A DNA stretch of 64,000 nucleotides from Erigeron canadensis (GCF_010389155.1 NC_057761.1:4032501-4096500), one strand, 5' to 3'; counted from the first letter of the stretch, positions 46,469 through 60,300 are shown. A program made the numbers and translations. Notes: generated by a model from the letters alone, not told the origin.

Positions 46469-48234
46469 ATGGACAAATTGTGTGACAAACTGCCTTCAAA
46501 TGATGATGAACAATTCAGTTGTGCAATGCAATTAGTTACCATCTCATCATTACCAATGGTTTTGCTTACTGCAATCAAGCTCAAAGCTAGTCTTGGAAGT
46601 TATAGCTGAGGCTGGACCGAATGCTCAACTTTCGGCTAATGAGATAGTATCCTCTTTGTCAATTACCAATCCAGGTGGCCCGGATATGGTAGACCGAATG
46701 CTTTGTTTGCTTGCAAGTAATTCGGTTGTTACTTGCACCCAAAGAGACCATGGGAAGAAGCCGGTTAGAGCTGACGGGCTTACTCCTGTTGCCAAATACT
46801 ATGTCCCGAATGAAGATGGTGTGTCGTTAGGTCCGGTGATGGAGTTAGTACAAGGTGAATTGTTCCACCAAAGCTGGTATATATGCTCAAATTTCTTTCA
46901 AGTTATAAGCATACCATATAAAAAAACAGAGAATTCCTTTCATTTTTGTTTGATCATGTTTCCAATTATATAATACAAATTTTTAGACCTTTATCATCAT
47001 TTTTGTTTTCAAAGGTGGTAAGGTTAATCAAGTTGTTTTCTTTTTTACAAATTAAATTAAGGTATAAGCTCAAAGATTGTGTGCTTGAAGGGGGTATTCC
47101 ATTCCAAGAGCTTCATGGAGCAAGTACATTTTGAACTTCAAGCACTTAATGAAGTTTTTAACAAGGCCATGGTCCACCATTCTACTATTGTGATCAAAGA
47201 AATGCTCAAGTGCTATCATGGTTTTGATAACCTCAAACGTGTGGTTGACGTCGGAGGTGGTTTAGGAGTCACCATTAATATGATTGTATCCAAATATCCT
47301 TTTATCAAAGGAATTAATTACGATTTGCCAAATGTGATTCGTGATGCACCTACCTATCCGTTATGTTTGTCGTAACTAGCTTGCTTCATAAAATTAAACA
47401 CCAGGGGTGGAGTTATTAGGGGGACTGGGGGTGCTTAGCCCCCGCCAACCATTCATGTTTTCCATTGCAAGGCTAGCTAGCTCATAACCAACTAATACAA
47501 ATGTTGTTTTGAATCAAGTCACTCTCAATCTATAAATATATAATTTCTAGCCATGGTAGTTCAAATAAAACATTATATTCGGTCCATAAAAGTAAACCAT
47601 CGCAATAAAGTTCTATTTTACTAAAATTTTATTAAATGATTATGTCTTTCACATTATATTGTATACAACGATCGGAAAAGAAATACGGTTGAGTCTCCCT
47701 CAACGTGAAATCTTGACTCCGCCTCTGTTAAACACAATCTTACTCTACAAAATTCTCATCTCATAAAATTGTACTATAGGTATAGAGCATGTACGAGGGC
47801 CGGGATATGTTTCAATATTTCCCACAAGGCAATGCTATCTTTCTGAAGGTATTATATCGAGTTATATATAAATGTATGTTTTTGATTTAAATGTCTTGCC
47901 TGAACAAAATTTTCTGGAATATGACATATGATGTCGATACTACATGACTGGAGTGATGATCATTGCTTGAAGTTGCTAAAAAACTGCTATAAAGCATTGC
48001 CAGACAAGGGAATGGTTAACGTACTAGATGCAATTCTCACTTTTGTACCAGATTCAAATGTTTTGACTAAACTAAACATGAACATAGATGCAATCATGCA
48101 TGATGGTACAAGATCCCGGAGGAAAAGAGCGCACCGAGGATGAGTTTTTGTCATTGGCGAAAGAGGCTGGATTTAGTGGGGTCCGGAAGCCATGTTTGGT
48201 GTGCAATATCTGGGTCATGGAATTCTATAAGTAA
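46469..48234 (+). pseudogene. COMT-like O-methyltransferase pseudogene (gene 3)
   Basis: All four exons can be followed, but the gene is broken. Exon 1 starts MDKLCDKLPSND and has a 4-base insertion near 46588 that shifts the frame (next open stretch VIAEAGPNAQLSANE). Exon 2 has an extra T after ACATT near 47127 and lacks part of the segment after ELQAL. Its splice donor is changed (CCGTTATG where genes 1 and 2 have CCTGGTATG). Intron 2 holds a 326-bp hAT-type element. Exon 3 (about 47780-47848) has extra bases in the GGDMF region. The exon 4 acceptor is altered (ATGATGTCGATAC), and another 4-base insertion precedes GGKERA. The catalytic HDWSDDHC survives. Confidence 0.93.
47402..47727. mobile_element. 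hAT-type MITE, 326 bp, in intron 2 of the pseudogene
   Basis: The ends are CAGGGGTGGAG (47402) and CTCCGCCTCTG (47727), complementary at 9 of 11 bases. The perfect 8-bp target duplication TTAAACAC is at 47394-47401 and 47728-47735. These are hAT features. The interior has no transposase. Confidence 0.92.
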
Positions 48235-48974
48235 CTAGAGTTCTATCTACTCATTTTGTATACACATTATTATCTTTCAAAGTTAACATATATTTCATTC
48301 CAAATTGGAAAATGTAATAATAATGTTGTTTTAGATAAATATAAATATATAATATAATGTTGGGTTTTATGTTGAACAATTTTATTATCAAAAAAGATAA
48401 AATACAATGGCTGCAGGATCATCGATTCTTTAGTTAAAATTGGAATATAGATGTGATATATAGATAATTTGTAAAACAAATAATAAAGTAAAACAAATAA
48501 TACAAGATCTTGATCTTTAGATTATGATTAAATTGATACATGAAGATTCACGAAGCAATTGATGCATGATAATTTTCATGATATACAGTGATTTTCATTG
48601 AAAATAAACCTATTATTTTATTTGTTTTACTTTAATACTTGTTTTATTTTACTTAAAAAACCTAGATAATATAGATATATATTTTTTTGAACAACAGTGG
48701 TGTTTGGACTTAGCGGCATGCCTCTTTATTGTTCGGTAGATCTCGACCACGTCACCAGTACAGTTAATCCGATGGCATGACTGGCGGTGGAAGTCTAACT
48801 ACCGTTCTGGAGGAAACTAGCTAAATGCTAGAGAAAACCGTCATGCTCCACCTCATTGGCAAAGACTTCCGAATATGCCTTTCAGAGATTTTGAACATGT
48901 AACCAACATTTGGCTGAAAGACATAAGGGCATTAAGTGTCCAGTTGGGCTAAATTCCAAGGACAAGATAATATA
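48235..48974. other. intergenic, with one possible old repeat
   Basis: No gene. The stretch 48690-48960 (TAGCGGCATGCCTC, CTCGACCACGTCACC, GAAAGACATAAGGGCATTAAG) is of higher GC and looks like a dispersed repeat, perhaps SINE-like, but no terminal features were identified. Confidence 0.45.
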
Positions 48975-48976
48975 TA

Positions 48977-49231
48977 CTCCTTCCGTCCCAATTTAAATGT
49001 CCAAGTTTGATTGTTCAAGTCTTTCTTTCGCAACTTTGAACATTAATATTATTCTTTATGTTTTATAATACTTGGCGAAAGTTATATCATTATAAAATAC
49101 ATTGAAAACTTAATCGATTCATATATATTACATCAAGTATTACATTACACAAATAGAATTATAGACGGTCAAAGTTAATCATAAAAGACTAAAAATGTCA
49201 AAATAGGACATTTAAATTCGGATGGAGGAAG
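48977..49231. mobile_element. Stowaway MITE (Tc1/mariner), ~255 bp
   Basis: The ends CTCCTTCCGTCCCAATTTAA and its complement (TTTAAATTCGGATGGAGGAAG) match the Stowaway consensus, with TA target duplications on both sides (48975-48976, 49232-49233). There is no coding sequence. Confidence 0.93.
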
Positions 49232-49233
49232 TA

Positions 49234-50177
49234 TATTGATGCATGCATATATCTATGGATCATTGATTTTGGTTATAAGTTATAAAAAATATGGATATCT
49301 TTCGAATATATGTAGATTTGTATATGTGTAGATCTGAAGAGGAAGAGCAAAGAACCCATATCAGGATTAGACCCATTTCGATCGAAGAAAAAAAATTGTT
49401 TAGAACTAAAAAGACCAATATACCCTCATACGTAATGAACATGATGGGATTAACAGAGTCACATTAATATCCGTTAGAGTAAGGGATATGTAATTATATA
49501 AAAAGTCGTCATAAGGGTATGTAGTGATACGGAAAAACAATAGGGGTGAAAACTGAAAAACTGATTACCCCGGAGGTATGTAATGAAATAAACTCCTACG
49601 GAGTATTATTTAAAGACTTTGTATTGTTTTTTATTTGGGCCGTTAATCTCTTCATCAGCCCAACACATCAGACGCAAAAGGAGGCCCATATTCTTGTTTG
49701 GTTCTGTCGGCTCACGAAAAAGAAACAAGTATATAAAGCTATTATTTTCGAAGAAGAGAGGGTCGACACATTCTTTGGCTGCGTTTTTTACGAAGGGACG
49801 AAGGAAGATGCAACCTATGGACGAGTTTTCTCATCAAATATTATGTCCGGCTATATTTAACTTACTAGTCCTAGTACGGTAGTTAAGCTATAATAAATAG
49901 TATGACCGTGTGTTATTTTAAAGATCGATATAGTCCAATTAGGTGTCCAGTTTCACCTAAAATATTTGTCATGCTAATAATTCTTGAAGTGGGCATGAAA
50001 AGTAGATCTTTACAAACTTCTTTTTCTTTTTATGTTACAATTGGTATAGAACAAAACATTACAAAATTAATTTGTTTTGTTGGATTAAAACCAAGATTAC
50101 TCTTTCTTTTATTTTGCGGCTACAATAAGAACCCTTTGTTGCTCGTGCTATTTATGTTTTAGACGGAGCCATATGAT

Positions 50178-50218
<41 letters not shown>

Positions 50219-50542
50219 TTTTACCTGCACGATGTTCGGCTAATTAAAATATCGTAAAACCAGTCAACAAAAACATTAAACAACATGAGTTGAATCTGGA
50301 CTCGACTACATACGTTATAAAGAAAGATTATAACATATTTTCTATAAAATACATAGCAACAATGCAACTCAAAAAATATCCCAATATGTCTTATTGTATG
50401 TATGTCAAAATGGTAATCGATTTTTACAAATGATTATACATCAACAAAAAAACCAACCAATTACATACATAAAAATCTAAAAACAACCCAATACTTATTT
50501 TAATAAAATAAAAAGTTAGATAAATAAAATATTTAATTCTAA
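49234..50542. other. gene-free region with a (TA)n tract and a degraded Helitron end
   Basis: Three overlapping short ORFs (49546-50162) show no recognisable domain. A (TA)n microsatellite at 50187-50215 is followed by GTCTTTTACCTGCACGATG, a degraded form of the Helitron 3' end seen at 51834 (minus strand), whose CTAG has been replaced by the TA tract. Confidence 0.55.
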
Positions 50543-51506
50543 TCTTTATATATACTAAAAGACAACTGACCTAATAGTTTATTGACCAATCACATCTCTC
50601 GATTTCTTCTAATTGAATTTTGATGATGTCATAAATAAATTAGATAAATAATAAACTAAATAATTATAGATAATTAAGTAAAGCTAGCTTATCAAATAAA
50701 CATAAAACATTCGGACTTTTAATTGTTTTCATAAAGATACATGAACTCAATGTTAAATTAGTGATAATCACAAAAGACTTTTAAGGTTACCGAATTGGTA
50801 GATGTTCAACATCTTTATCTTAGTATAGATTAAGATTATGTATATATTTTTTATTTAATATTTTATCTTAATTAATCTTTTTATTTTAATTAATCTTTTT
50901 ATAGACTTAAAATATAGTTGTTCTAATATTTTATCGATCAATTATAATTGTTAGTTTACCAAGTCGACTGTCTCAAATATGTGGTAAATAACCATGTATT
51001 TGACACTTTAGTTTACCCAAGACTATCTCAAATATGTGGTAAATAACAATGTATTTGACACTTCGCTAAATTTAAATTTAGTATATACTAAAAGACAACT
51101 GACGTAACCTCAATTGAACAATTACAACTACTAATCTTTCTAATTTAAGTAAATTAACATATTTGGGATAACTCAGAACATAAATAAAAAATATAATAAC
51201 TAATAGCTACATTATTATTCATAATATATGATAATATAAAAAACTGTCAGATTATGACTGATACAAAGATTAAAATTATATTTTATGAATATGGGTCAAT
51301 GTTTCAGTATTAAGTTATGTTACTTTGATTTTTGTTACATTGTTTATATTTTAATTTTATCGTTATTTTTCATAATTTTAATTACATTTTTTATATATGA
51401 ATTCACCGGTTTCTTCATTCACAACTTTTTTTAGATCACATATATATTTAATTTTAATTTAATATATCATAAACAATTCGTGTATTTGACACGGGTCTAA
51501 ATCTAG
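50543..51506 (+). mobile_element. non-autonomous Helitron B (possibly two in tandem)
   Basis: It starts TCTTTATATATACTAAAAG after A and ends with hairpin CGTGT..ACACG, nine bases and CTAG before T (51507). A second start-like sequence (ATATACTAAAAGACAACTGACG) occurs at about 51083, just after a degraded end-like stretch (ATGTATTTGACACTTCG, AATTTAGTA). The 964 bp may therefore be a head-to-tail pair of about 0.53 and 0.43 kb. It has no coding sequence. Confidence 0.78.
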
Positions 51507-51833
51507 TATACACTATATTATACGTAGGTCCATGTTTCAATAATCAAAGTAGCTATCGATGATGTATTTAATTACACGTGATCTTCAATTTTGGTTATGA
51601 AAAAAAACAAATTTTTAGCTAAAATAAATAGATTTTAATACCTATATAGCATTAGAAATTAGGTAAGTCATTACTTTTTAATATTTAAATTAATTTTATT
51701 TTAAGAATAGAAAAATATTATTAAAAATATGTGGAGATGCCACATAAGATTTATCCTATGTGGCAATGTTATAAGATAACTTTTAGTTGATGATGCTTTA
51801 GAATCGTTCGGATTCCTACTGTTTTAATAATTA

Positions 51834-52795
51834 CTAGGTCTTTTACCCGCACGACGTGCGGTTATTTAAAAATGTTGTTTTAGTTATATGAATATTTATA
51901 ATAACTTTTAACAACTATACATTATTTAGGCATGTACATATAAATCTATATTATCATTAAATGAAAATTTTTACATTTATTGAAATAGATAAATTCAAAA
52001 TATAACTCTTATTATTTATGAAAATCTTTGCATTTATATAAAAACATACGTTATCAAATATTCATATTAACTATCACATATTATACTTCATGAAAATCTT
52101 TGCATTTATATAAATACTTCATGAAGTTAAAATGTAAATATAATGTAAAATCATAACGATCTTATATTTTTTGCAAAGTGATATGTGACTTATTAGAATT
52201 TCATCACACTCTTTCAAAGAAAATAGTTTCATAAAACTTACTTCATCAAATAATAAAATTCATAAAAGTTGAAAAGCTTTAATTAGATATAGTTAGAAAC
52301 CAAATTCAAATTATAATTAGATTACAAAGAACAAACCTATGATTCAAATTACGTTGAATTTACAGTAATTGATAATCGTTTTTATAAAACGTAAAATCAC
52401 CACCACGAAAAGGATAAAAAACTATATTACAATGTGATATATAATATTGGTTATATGAGATAGTAAAATTAAGAAATAAATAATTTGAAAACCAAATATA
52501 TTCCAATTTTAAAAATAGATTTTAAATTCATACGGTTTCTATTATGATATAAAATGTGATTTTTTACTTTTATTTTTGTAAGATTTTGTTTATATATAGA
52601 TTTATTTTTATTTAATTTAATAGTTTTAGATAATATAATTTTGTAGATTTATATATTGTAAAAAAATATAGAGATGCCACATAGGATAAAGACCTATGTG
52701 GCAATTTTTAAAAATAGCTTTAAATTGTAGAAGGCTTTAAAATGTTAGGATAATTATTGTTTTAATATTTATATAGATAGATAGATAGATATAGA
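51834..52795 (-). mobile_element. non-autonomous Helitron C
   Basis: On the minus strand the 3' end is a hairpin CCGCACGTCGTGCGG (51847-51861), nine bases, CTAG (51837-51834) and then T. The 5' end is probably at the TAGATAGATAGA tract (52776-52795), reading TC on the minus strand, but the repeat hides the exact base. A copy of the 5' region (AGATGCCACATA..ATGTGGCAA..CTGTTTTAATAAT) also lies just outside the 3' end (51735-51831), so it seems inserted into or beside a relative. Confidence 0.7.
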
Positions 52796-55700
52796 CATTT
52801 AAGAGGATTTATCGTAAAGATTTATAGATATTAATTTTAATTTGTACTTGTATTATAAGGAATACAATAAGATTGTTAAATATTTGAATAAAATATGCTA
52901 AATATGGATTAGTTGACAATATAATTTAATTAAAAAAAAATTAGGAAACTTAACTTATGATTTAAATGGGACAGATGTCATTCAAGAAAATCGCCATGTG
53001 TCGCATTAAGGATGCTGCAATCCTGTTTTAGTATATTGGTAGATATATCTTCCGATAAATAATTTAATAAACTTTACTTTCGGTCATATACATTAATTTT
53101 TTTTATTATTATAATTCATATAATCGATTGAGTATTTATTCACTATTATATAATTTGAATTTTCGTAAGACACTTTATTGTAAGTTAATGGTTTGAGTCG
53201 AGTCCCAACATTAGAAATTAAGACAAATCGTTTAATTAGTATAGGTTGTGCTCAAAAACGTTCATGTCAATTAATAATTAAATTTATGTCTATGTAAATT
53301 AGAATAAATACTCGGTAAAGTTTATTTAGTGAATTGATGCGACTTTGGGGATTTGGGAAGAGTACACTTTATTATTATTGTTTATGACTTTTTTTATTAT
53401 TTATTTTTACAGCGAGTTAGTAATTAGTAGTTAGCATTCGAGACACCACATTGACATTCAAATGGATAATATGTGGAGCTTGAACCATGCATGTTTGGGA
53501 TGAAACCAGGACTCTCGAAAACCCTCATAATAATCCATTCCTAGGAATTGTGGTTCAAAATCTAATGGAATTTTTTTGGTACAAACCCTTACCAATTTGC
53601 CACCAACCTAGTGACATTATTTTATCTTTTTAAGTCTAGCTAATTAACTTTATCTTTAGTTTAGTTAATTAATTTTACTTTTAATATTATCTTTAAAGCC
53701 AAACAAATTGTTACAGTTTAATTATAACCACATATGTTTTTGGTGAAAATTATATTTACTTACCCTATCTGACATAAAATATATAGATTTAATTTTTGGT
53801 CGTCATTTCAACAACGATCAATATTTACCACACATATAGTCTTGTTTGTGTGTTTCTAGAAAACAACGATAAGAAGAAAAAAATGGGGGTGCTTACGGTT
53901 CAACAAAGCGGGACAAAAATATTATTAAATAAATTGTATGTATTGTACGGATAATTGTCCATCAAAAGGTCTTATGAAATCAAATAATACCTAACTTTTT
54001 AAGGTCGAAGGGAATGGGCCAGGACAAAGATATTATTAAACAGGTTACATGTATTGTATGAATTGTCAATCAAAAAGTCTTAAATATCACCTAACTTTTT
54101 ATGGTCGAAGGGAATGTACCTGGGGCGTAATAAAGTCGGACACATTGTCAAACTCGAACTTGACTAGATTATAAAACTCGAAGCTTGAAATTTGATTCTA
54201 GCTTCACCGAGACTTTATTTTTAAGGTCGAGTGTGACTTACAAATCGACACTTTTAAGTGCGATTCGGCTCGACTTGATTAAGTATTAAATTAATATCTA
54301 AATCAAATTAGTCATATAAACTTGAAAGCTTTAAGCTGGACTCGATTAAGTAGTATATTAATTATATAAAAATATATAATATTCAAGGCTAAAATTGCAC
54401 GTAAGCACAAATTTGTCAAGTTCGCGAGCTATTTGAATAGGCCATTTGAAACTTGATCTCGACTTGAAAGTCTATTCGAGTAGCTTGAGCTCGGCTTGAC
54501 TCAAAAGGAACCAATTTTGAATAATTTGCAAGTTGATTTCGAGTAGCTTACGAACTGTCTCTTCTCATTTACAAGAGCGAATCCAACCCTTCGCTGCCTG
54601 CTTTTTCGCTTTGGTTCGTCTAAAACACTACTCCCATTTGGTTACTTGGCAAAAGTATTTGTTTTGGCAACTTCTCTATATCGCCTAACATTCTTCTCTC
54701 GCTGACTATCTTTACCAACTCTCTCTCTCTTAATTTTTCACTCTCCAACCAATTACCTATAGCCACTTGTCGAAAATCCCCCAACAAACTTAGCTAGGCC
54801 AACTCCCATATCTTTTGAAGGCTATTAAATGTATAACTAGGCAGTGCAAGATGCAAGACCCTACTTGGGTCCTCTTAATCTAAAGTTTGAAATGCATCAT
54901 TTTAAAATGTATTGTATGAGAAAAAAAAAATAGTTTTATTTACAAATGTTTTATAACTTAAGAAGGTGCTTCCATTCATCTAATGATAAAATAAAAAATC
55001 TCAAAATCACATACTTAAAAGATGTCTTTATACATACAAATTTACAATTGAAGAGAATATATATTACTTAGTATACTACTTATAGCGGGAAGGCTAGAAA
55101 TGATAAGATATTCGAGCAAATAACAGTATTCATTGACAAGGTGTTATAAAAGATCAAGCCAATAAGTTTCTTATGGTAAAGATACAGTAGGTAGAGCTAG
55201 GATTTTTATTATGTGATCGCCGAACAGTTTTGATGATACTAAGTGTAAAATTAAAATACAAAATTTAATTACAACTAGTTTGGGTTAACAATTGCCTTAA
55301 AACTGAATAAATACTTAAAAATAGTACTAGAAATATAAAAATTTATAAGAATTGGAGTAAATGGCCGATATCGTCTTTGTGGTTTACCCTAAAAATCAAG
55401 TTTCGTCCTTAGATATCGGAAATGACATTGGCAGTCCTTTTGGGGAGCATAAGGATCAAGTCCAATCAATTATGTAAACGGACGTTATCTTTTCTCGATT
55501 TTCATTTCCCTCAATAAAGGACAAATCATGATATTTTTTCCCCTTTCTTTTCGTCCTTCTAAATATATACCATCTATAATTTTTTTTTCTCACAACCTTC
55601 AGCATCTTCACCAACAACAAAAAAAAGTTCAACCCATAATCAAAATCATTCACAAAATATAGTCATTGCCCGCGCGATGTGACGGTACTGCAGTGGTGAT

Positions 55701-56636
55701 GTCGGTGGGGGCCAGTCTTGTGGTGGCGGCGGCGGTAGTGGTTAAAGGATATATGTTGTAAATAATTTAATTAAAGGTAATATATGTATATTATGTGGAG
55801 ATAATTAAGTTAATAAATAAATGAGATGAGTAGTTTGGATATATTAAGTTCTTTTTCGAAAAAATAATAGAGCTAAATGTTTTATAAGGTAGTTAAAATA
55901 TGAGAGAATTAATTTTGAAACCATAAAAAAGTTTGACTATATCTTGCCCGTCCAATTCCACTCACAAGAAGGAATGAATGAATTTTACAACTCTAATGCA
56001 TTTATGAATTTCCTCAGGTTAACCCTAACATGACTCATGTTAGAGTAATTTGAGTGTTTGGATGAAAATTAAAGGCTAAGATTTAAAAATGATCCATTAA
56101 TTTATTCTATTGATTTTCATTCAACGGTCAAGATCTCCCTAACTTGACTTAAGTTGATTCTTCAACTTGAGAGAATCCTCTCCCATCACAAAATTAGATT
56201 CAATCCAATGCAATTCCTTTCACGCGTCAATCTCATTTGGTGTTCGAAACTTAAACACATGTAAACCAAAAGCTTTTGATATAATCAAATCATCAAATAT
56301 AAAATAGTTAATGATAACAGAAAATTATAGTAACAACAATAATAATGACAAAATAATAAGAAGATGAAGCAACAACAGTAGCAATGCTTCTTCAAATTTT
56401 TCTTCACCTGAATTTGAGTTCTTTACTTGTTTTCCCAACAAACCACTCTAGCGGCATCCTTCCCCCCTTCACCGTCCCACCACCAAAGACCACCCACCAT
56501 CTAAACATTCCAACGACAACAACCGACAAGAAGATACAATTAACTATGGCAACAAACAAGAAGTTATGATTACAAGCAATGGCGTATTTAGACATTTAAG
56601 TTGGGGTATGCACTTACACTAATTGTGTTTAGTTAC
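52796..56636. other. gene-free AT-rich DNA
   Basis: No gene, RNA gene or intact element was recognised in 3.8 kb. It contains a ~100-bp tandem duplication (53911-54115), a stretch of CTCGA/GCTCGA words typical of degraded hAT-type MITEs (54140-54550), and another possible Helitron 5' end on the minus strand near 53045 (TCTACCAATATACTAAAACA). A short G-rich tract (GTGGCGGCGGCGG) lies near 55730. Confidence 0.55.
53911..54115 (+). repeat. tandem duplication, two ~100-bp copies
   Basis: Copies start at 53911 and 54022 and share ATATTATTAAA, GTATTGTA, CCTAACTTTTTA and GGTCGAAGGGAATG. They are imperfect, so the duplication is not recent. Confidence 0.8.
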
Positions 56637-57278
56637 TGTTGAGTCTTGGATTCGCTGACCAGACTTGCTCGCTGACGTGTGTCGTCAGCGAGTCCAGTGA
56701 CTCTCTTCAGCGGGTTGTATGCTGCCCAATTTATTGGTCAGGGTGGGAAGATTTCAAACCAGATGAAGACAAAAGTCACATGGTGGTTCTTCCAACTGTA
56801 ATTTACCTTGTATGGCAAAGGTACAGTTGGGACCAAAGCAAGGGTTTTCTCTTTCATGCCCGTTTTGGTAAAGAAGACAAAGGCTCCTGCATGCAAGTAC
56901 TTCGAGCCAATGGTAGATCGACAACCACCATCATGTCACGATCAATGCAAGGTTGTGCTGCCCTAATTCTCCTCTATAAAAGGCAACACAACCGCAACAC
57001 ATCAATTGTGTTTCTCACCATAAAAAGTGTGTGTCACTAATTTTGTAATTGTTTAAGTTTGTAGTGTGTCTAGACTTAGCAATTACCTTGTTCATTTGTA
57101 TTCTTGTAAGACAAGTTATAATATCGACCATGTATTCATCGTTTAATCAATGATATATATGATTAGACTTGCTTAGATCTTTTGCATTTGAACTTGTTAT
57201 TGTTCTTGTTATTTACTTTCTTCCCTTTACTTTTTGCCTAGTTAATCATAATATAAGTTGTGCATTCGTGGACCATCA
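56637..57278 (+). repeat. 5' LTR of copia element 3 (642 bp)
   Basis: It starts TGTTGAGTC and ends CCATCA two bases before the primer site. Near its start, CTCGCTGACG and its exact complement CGTCAGCGAG (56668-56692) are separated by 5 bases. A TATAAAAGG box lies at 56975-56981. The short ORF at 56639-57040 crosses these elements and is not a gene. Confidence 0.85.
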
Positions 57279-57280
57279 AG

Positions 57281-57292
57281 TGGTATCAGAGC
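57281..57292 (+). other. primer-binding site (initiator Met tRNA)
   Basis: TGGTATCAGAGC lies two bases after the LTR end, which fixes the LTR boundary and the element's orientation. Confidence 0.95.
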
Positions 57293-57399
57293 CACCGTTC
57301 CTAAATTATTGGAACAAGATATGTTTGCCTTCTTGTATTTACATTAACTTTATGTTCTCCTTTCTCTCTTTAAAACTTTCTTTTCGGTAAAACAAGAAC

Positions 57400-60300
57400 A
57401 TGTCTACTATTCCTTCCCTTGTGAATACACGTGACTTTGGTTATGTGTCTGTTCCTCCCAAGTTTGAGCCCAAAGATTTTGGGTCTTGGAAGGAAAGAAT
57501 GCTTCTTCACATAGTAGGGGTGGAACCTTATTTAATGACCATCTTAACAGTTGGTCCCTACGTACCCACTTATGTCCAAGGAACTCCAGGAGCCACACCT
57601 GAAGCTCCTGAGATTGTGACTGATCTGGTAAAACTAGAAGTCTAATGGACAGATGATGAGCGGAGACTGGTAAATCTTGATTCCAGACTTAAAAACATGA
57701 TTGTCACCACCCTTCCTACTGACATCATGAAGCTCATCATCAAATGTCCCACTTCCAAGGAAGTCTGGGATAGATTGTGCAGCATGTACGAAGGTTCTGT
57801 TGACACAATTAAGACCAAGAAAATTGACCTAAAAAGGGCCTATGAAAACTTCTTCTCTCTTCGTGATGAAAGTCTTGACAGCACCTATACCCGTTTCAAA
57901 GGGTTGCTAAATGATATGACTAATGTTGGCATTGACCATGATAATTTTGAGTTGTGCCATAAATTCATCAATTCCCTTCCTCTTAAATGGCAAAATTTGA
58001 GACAAATCCTTCGTACCACCACACAGATCCAAAATTATGATCTCGAGGAACTTTTTGGTGTTCTTCAGTTCGAAGAAAAGGCTTTGGCTCAAAACATACG
58101 AGCTGCTACTGATGCTCATAGACATGCAGGTCCATCTTCTTTTACCAGCACGTCCACCTTTTCTGTCTCTGACCCCCTTGCTCTTGTTTCTGCTATACCC
58201 ATAAATCTTAACGTGGGTGTCAGCAACTCAACTCTTCCTCCCTCTATCCAATCTCTTGTTGATGATCTTGACGCTGAAGAGAAACAAGAGATGTTCAACA
58301 ATTTCATGGAATTTTCCCTGATCGATGGGGAGAGGTATTCTCGAAAATGGAACAACTGTAAGTCGGTTGCTCCATATATGATAAATCTCAAGAGGAATGC
58401 TGGAGGTGTGGCAGAAAAAGCCATTACCGAAAGGAATGCAAGGTTTCTATTCCTACCCCTGCTGCTCCTAAAACTAATCCTTCCAAATCTGCTGATGAGT
58501 ACAGGAACAAATACTATCAGCTAAAAGCAAAAATTGCTGAAGAGGAGGAGGCCAAAACACCAGCCAAAGGACTGGTCACTGAAGAGCATGATTGGGCCGA
58601 CTCTGATGAGTTTGATGATGAAGAGTACGAGGATGCAATGTGCTTAATGGCACTTGCTGATGGTGATGCACTGACAAAAGACCAAGTCTCTTCCAGTCAG
58701 TGGGTGAATGTCACTGTCAAAAAGGTACACTCTCTTTCTTCAGCTACAAATGAGGATAAGACCAAACTTATTAAGTCTTTGTCCTGTGATCTTCAGTTCG
58801 TAGAATCTCTATGATCATAAAAACTCATGAAATTAAAAAATGTTCATGTTGAGCTTCAATCTTATGAGTTGCTGACTCAAAAGCTTCAACTTGAGAACGA
58901 ACAACTCAAGGGTGAAATAACTAATCTTAAGAAGATTGTGACCTCTTGGTCAAAAGCTTCTAAGTTTCACCATCAATGTTTAAGTGAACAAGTCCCTGCA
59001 AAAGTTCAGGCATTGATAAGTGGTGATTATGACACTGCTGCTTCACTGGCTGACTCGTTCAAAGATGATGTGAAACCATAAATCTCCATTCCCCATTCTG
59101 TTGTAGTCTCCTCTGATGAGATGAAGAAATGGTACTTTGTCATTGGACAAAACAATTACCATAAAGAAATTGAAGTAGGTACTACCTCTTCTTCCTCCAG
59201 CAATCAAGCTATGCATGCTGAGGAAAATGGTAGAAGCTCTTTTACTAGCATCATCAACATCTTCTTTCATCTTCCCATTGTTGGCATGATGCCAAATGAA
59301 GGAAGAGTTCAGTACTCTTCTGGGGAATCGTTTGAAGGTGACATCAATAGCGATGGTTTTCAACCTATTGCACCTCAGCAGCTCACCATAGGAGCTGCCA
59401 AACCTTTCAAACGTAGCTTAATTCCTGTTCCTTATGACTATAGCACTCCTCTGAGTGCTAATACTGGTAGTCAGCAATCCCAATCTTTCTCTATCCCTTC
59501 TTCCTCCAGTTAGCAAGAAAACACACATGCTGTGAACAATTATGTCCAGCATGAGCGTCTGATAAAATGACGTGTTAGGTTCGCTGATGTGAAGTCTGAT
59601 CAGCAGATACAACCTGTACTTACTCGTTCAAGAAACAATTCTCAAAACAGGTCTAACACTCCTTAGCGTGGGAATGTGTCTCATCAGCAAGTAAGATCGA
59701 TAACCCCTCAAAGAGGATACTTGCCTCATCAGCAAGTAAGATCGATTACTCCACAAAGAGGAAACTTGCCTCATTAGCACGTAAGATCGATTACTCCCCA
59801 GAGAAGACACTTGCCTCACCAGCAAGTGAGATTGATCACTCCCCAAAGAGGACAGTTGCAAAACCAGCAAGTGAGACCCACTATCCCACAAGAACGTCTC
59901 TTGCCAAATCAGCAAGGACAATCCTTTGTTCTTAATAAAGAGTATCTACCTCACAAGCAAGTGAGGTCAGTGACTCCTCATCGCCAATCCAGGCCTATGA
60001 CTCCCAGCAGAGTACACAAATCTCATCAGCAGGGTCCCTCTACTTCTTCTCTCCCTGCTGAAACACTAGCCCGGACAATAATCAGAGGATCACAAATTCC
60101 CCAAAATCCTCCAAATGAATCAAATAGAGAGTCCATTCTTGGTCCTATTCCATAGATGCCTCCACCCAGACCTAAGCAAAGAAACAAGTCTAAGTCTAAA
60201 CAAAAGGGTAAGGCATCATCATCTTCTGACCCTCAAATTAATGAGCTAACTCAGTGAGTTAACGATCTCTCTTCCCAACTAAGAGAATTTCTCATTCAGA

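Noticed and set aside
49546..50162. Three overlapping ORFs of 86-104 codons
   Set aside because: No domain, no conserved neighbour and overlapping frames; likely chance in a short GC-richer stretch.
56639..57040. 133-codon ORF at the start of copia element 3
   Set aside because: It lies wholly inside the 5' LTR and crosses its palindrome and TATA box.
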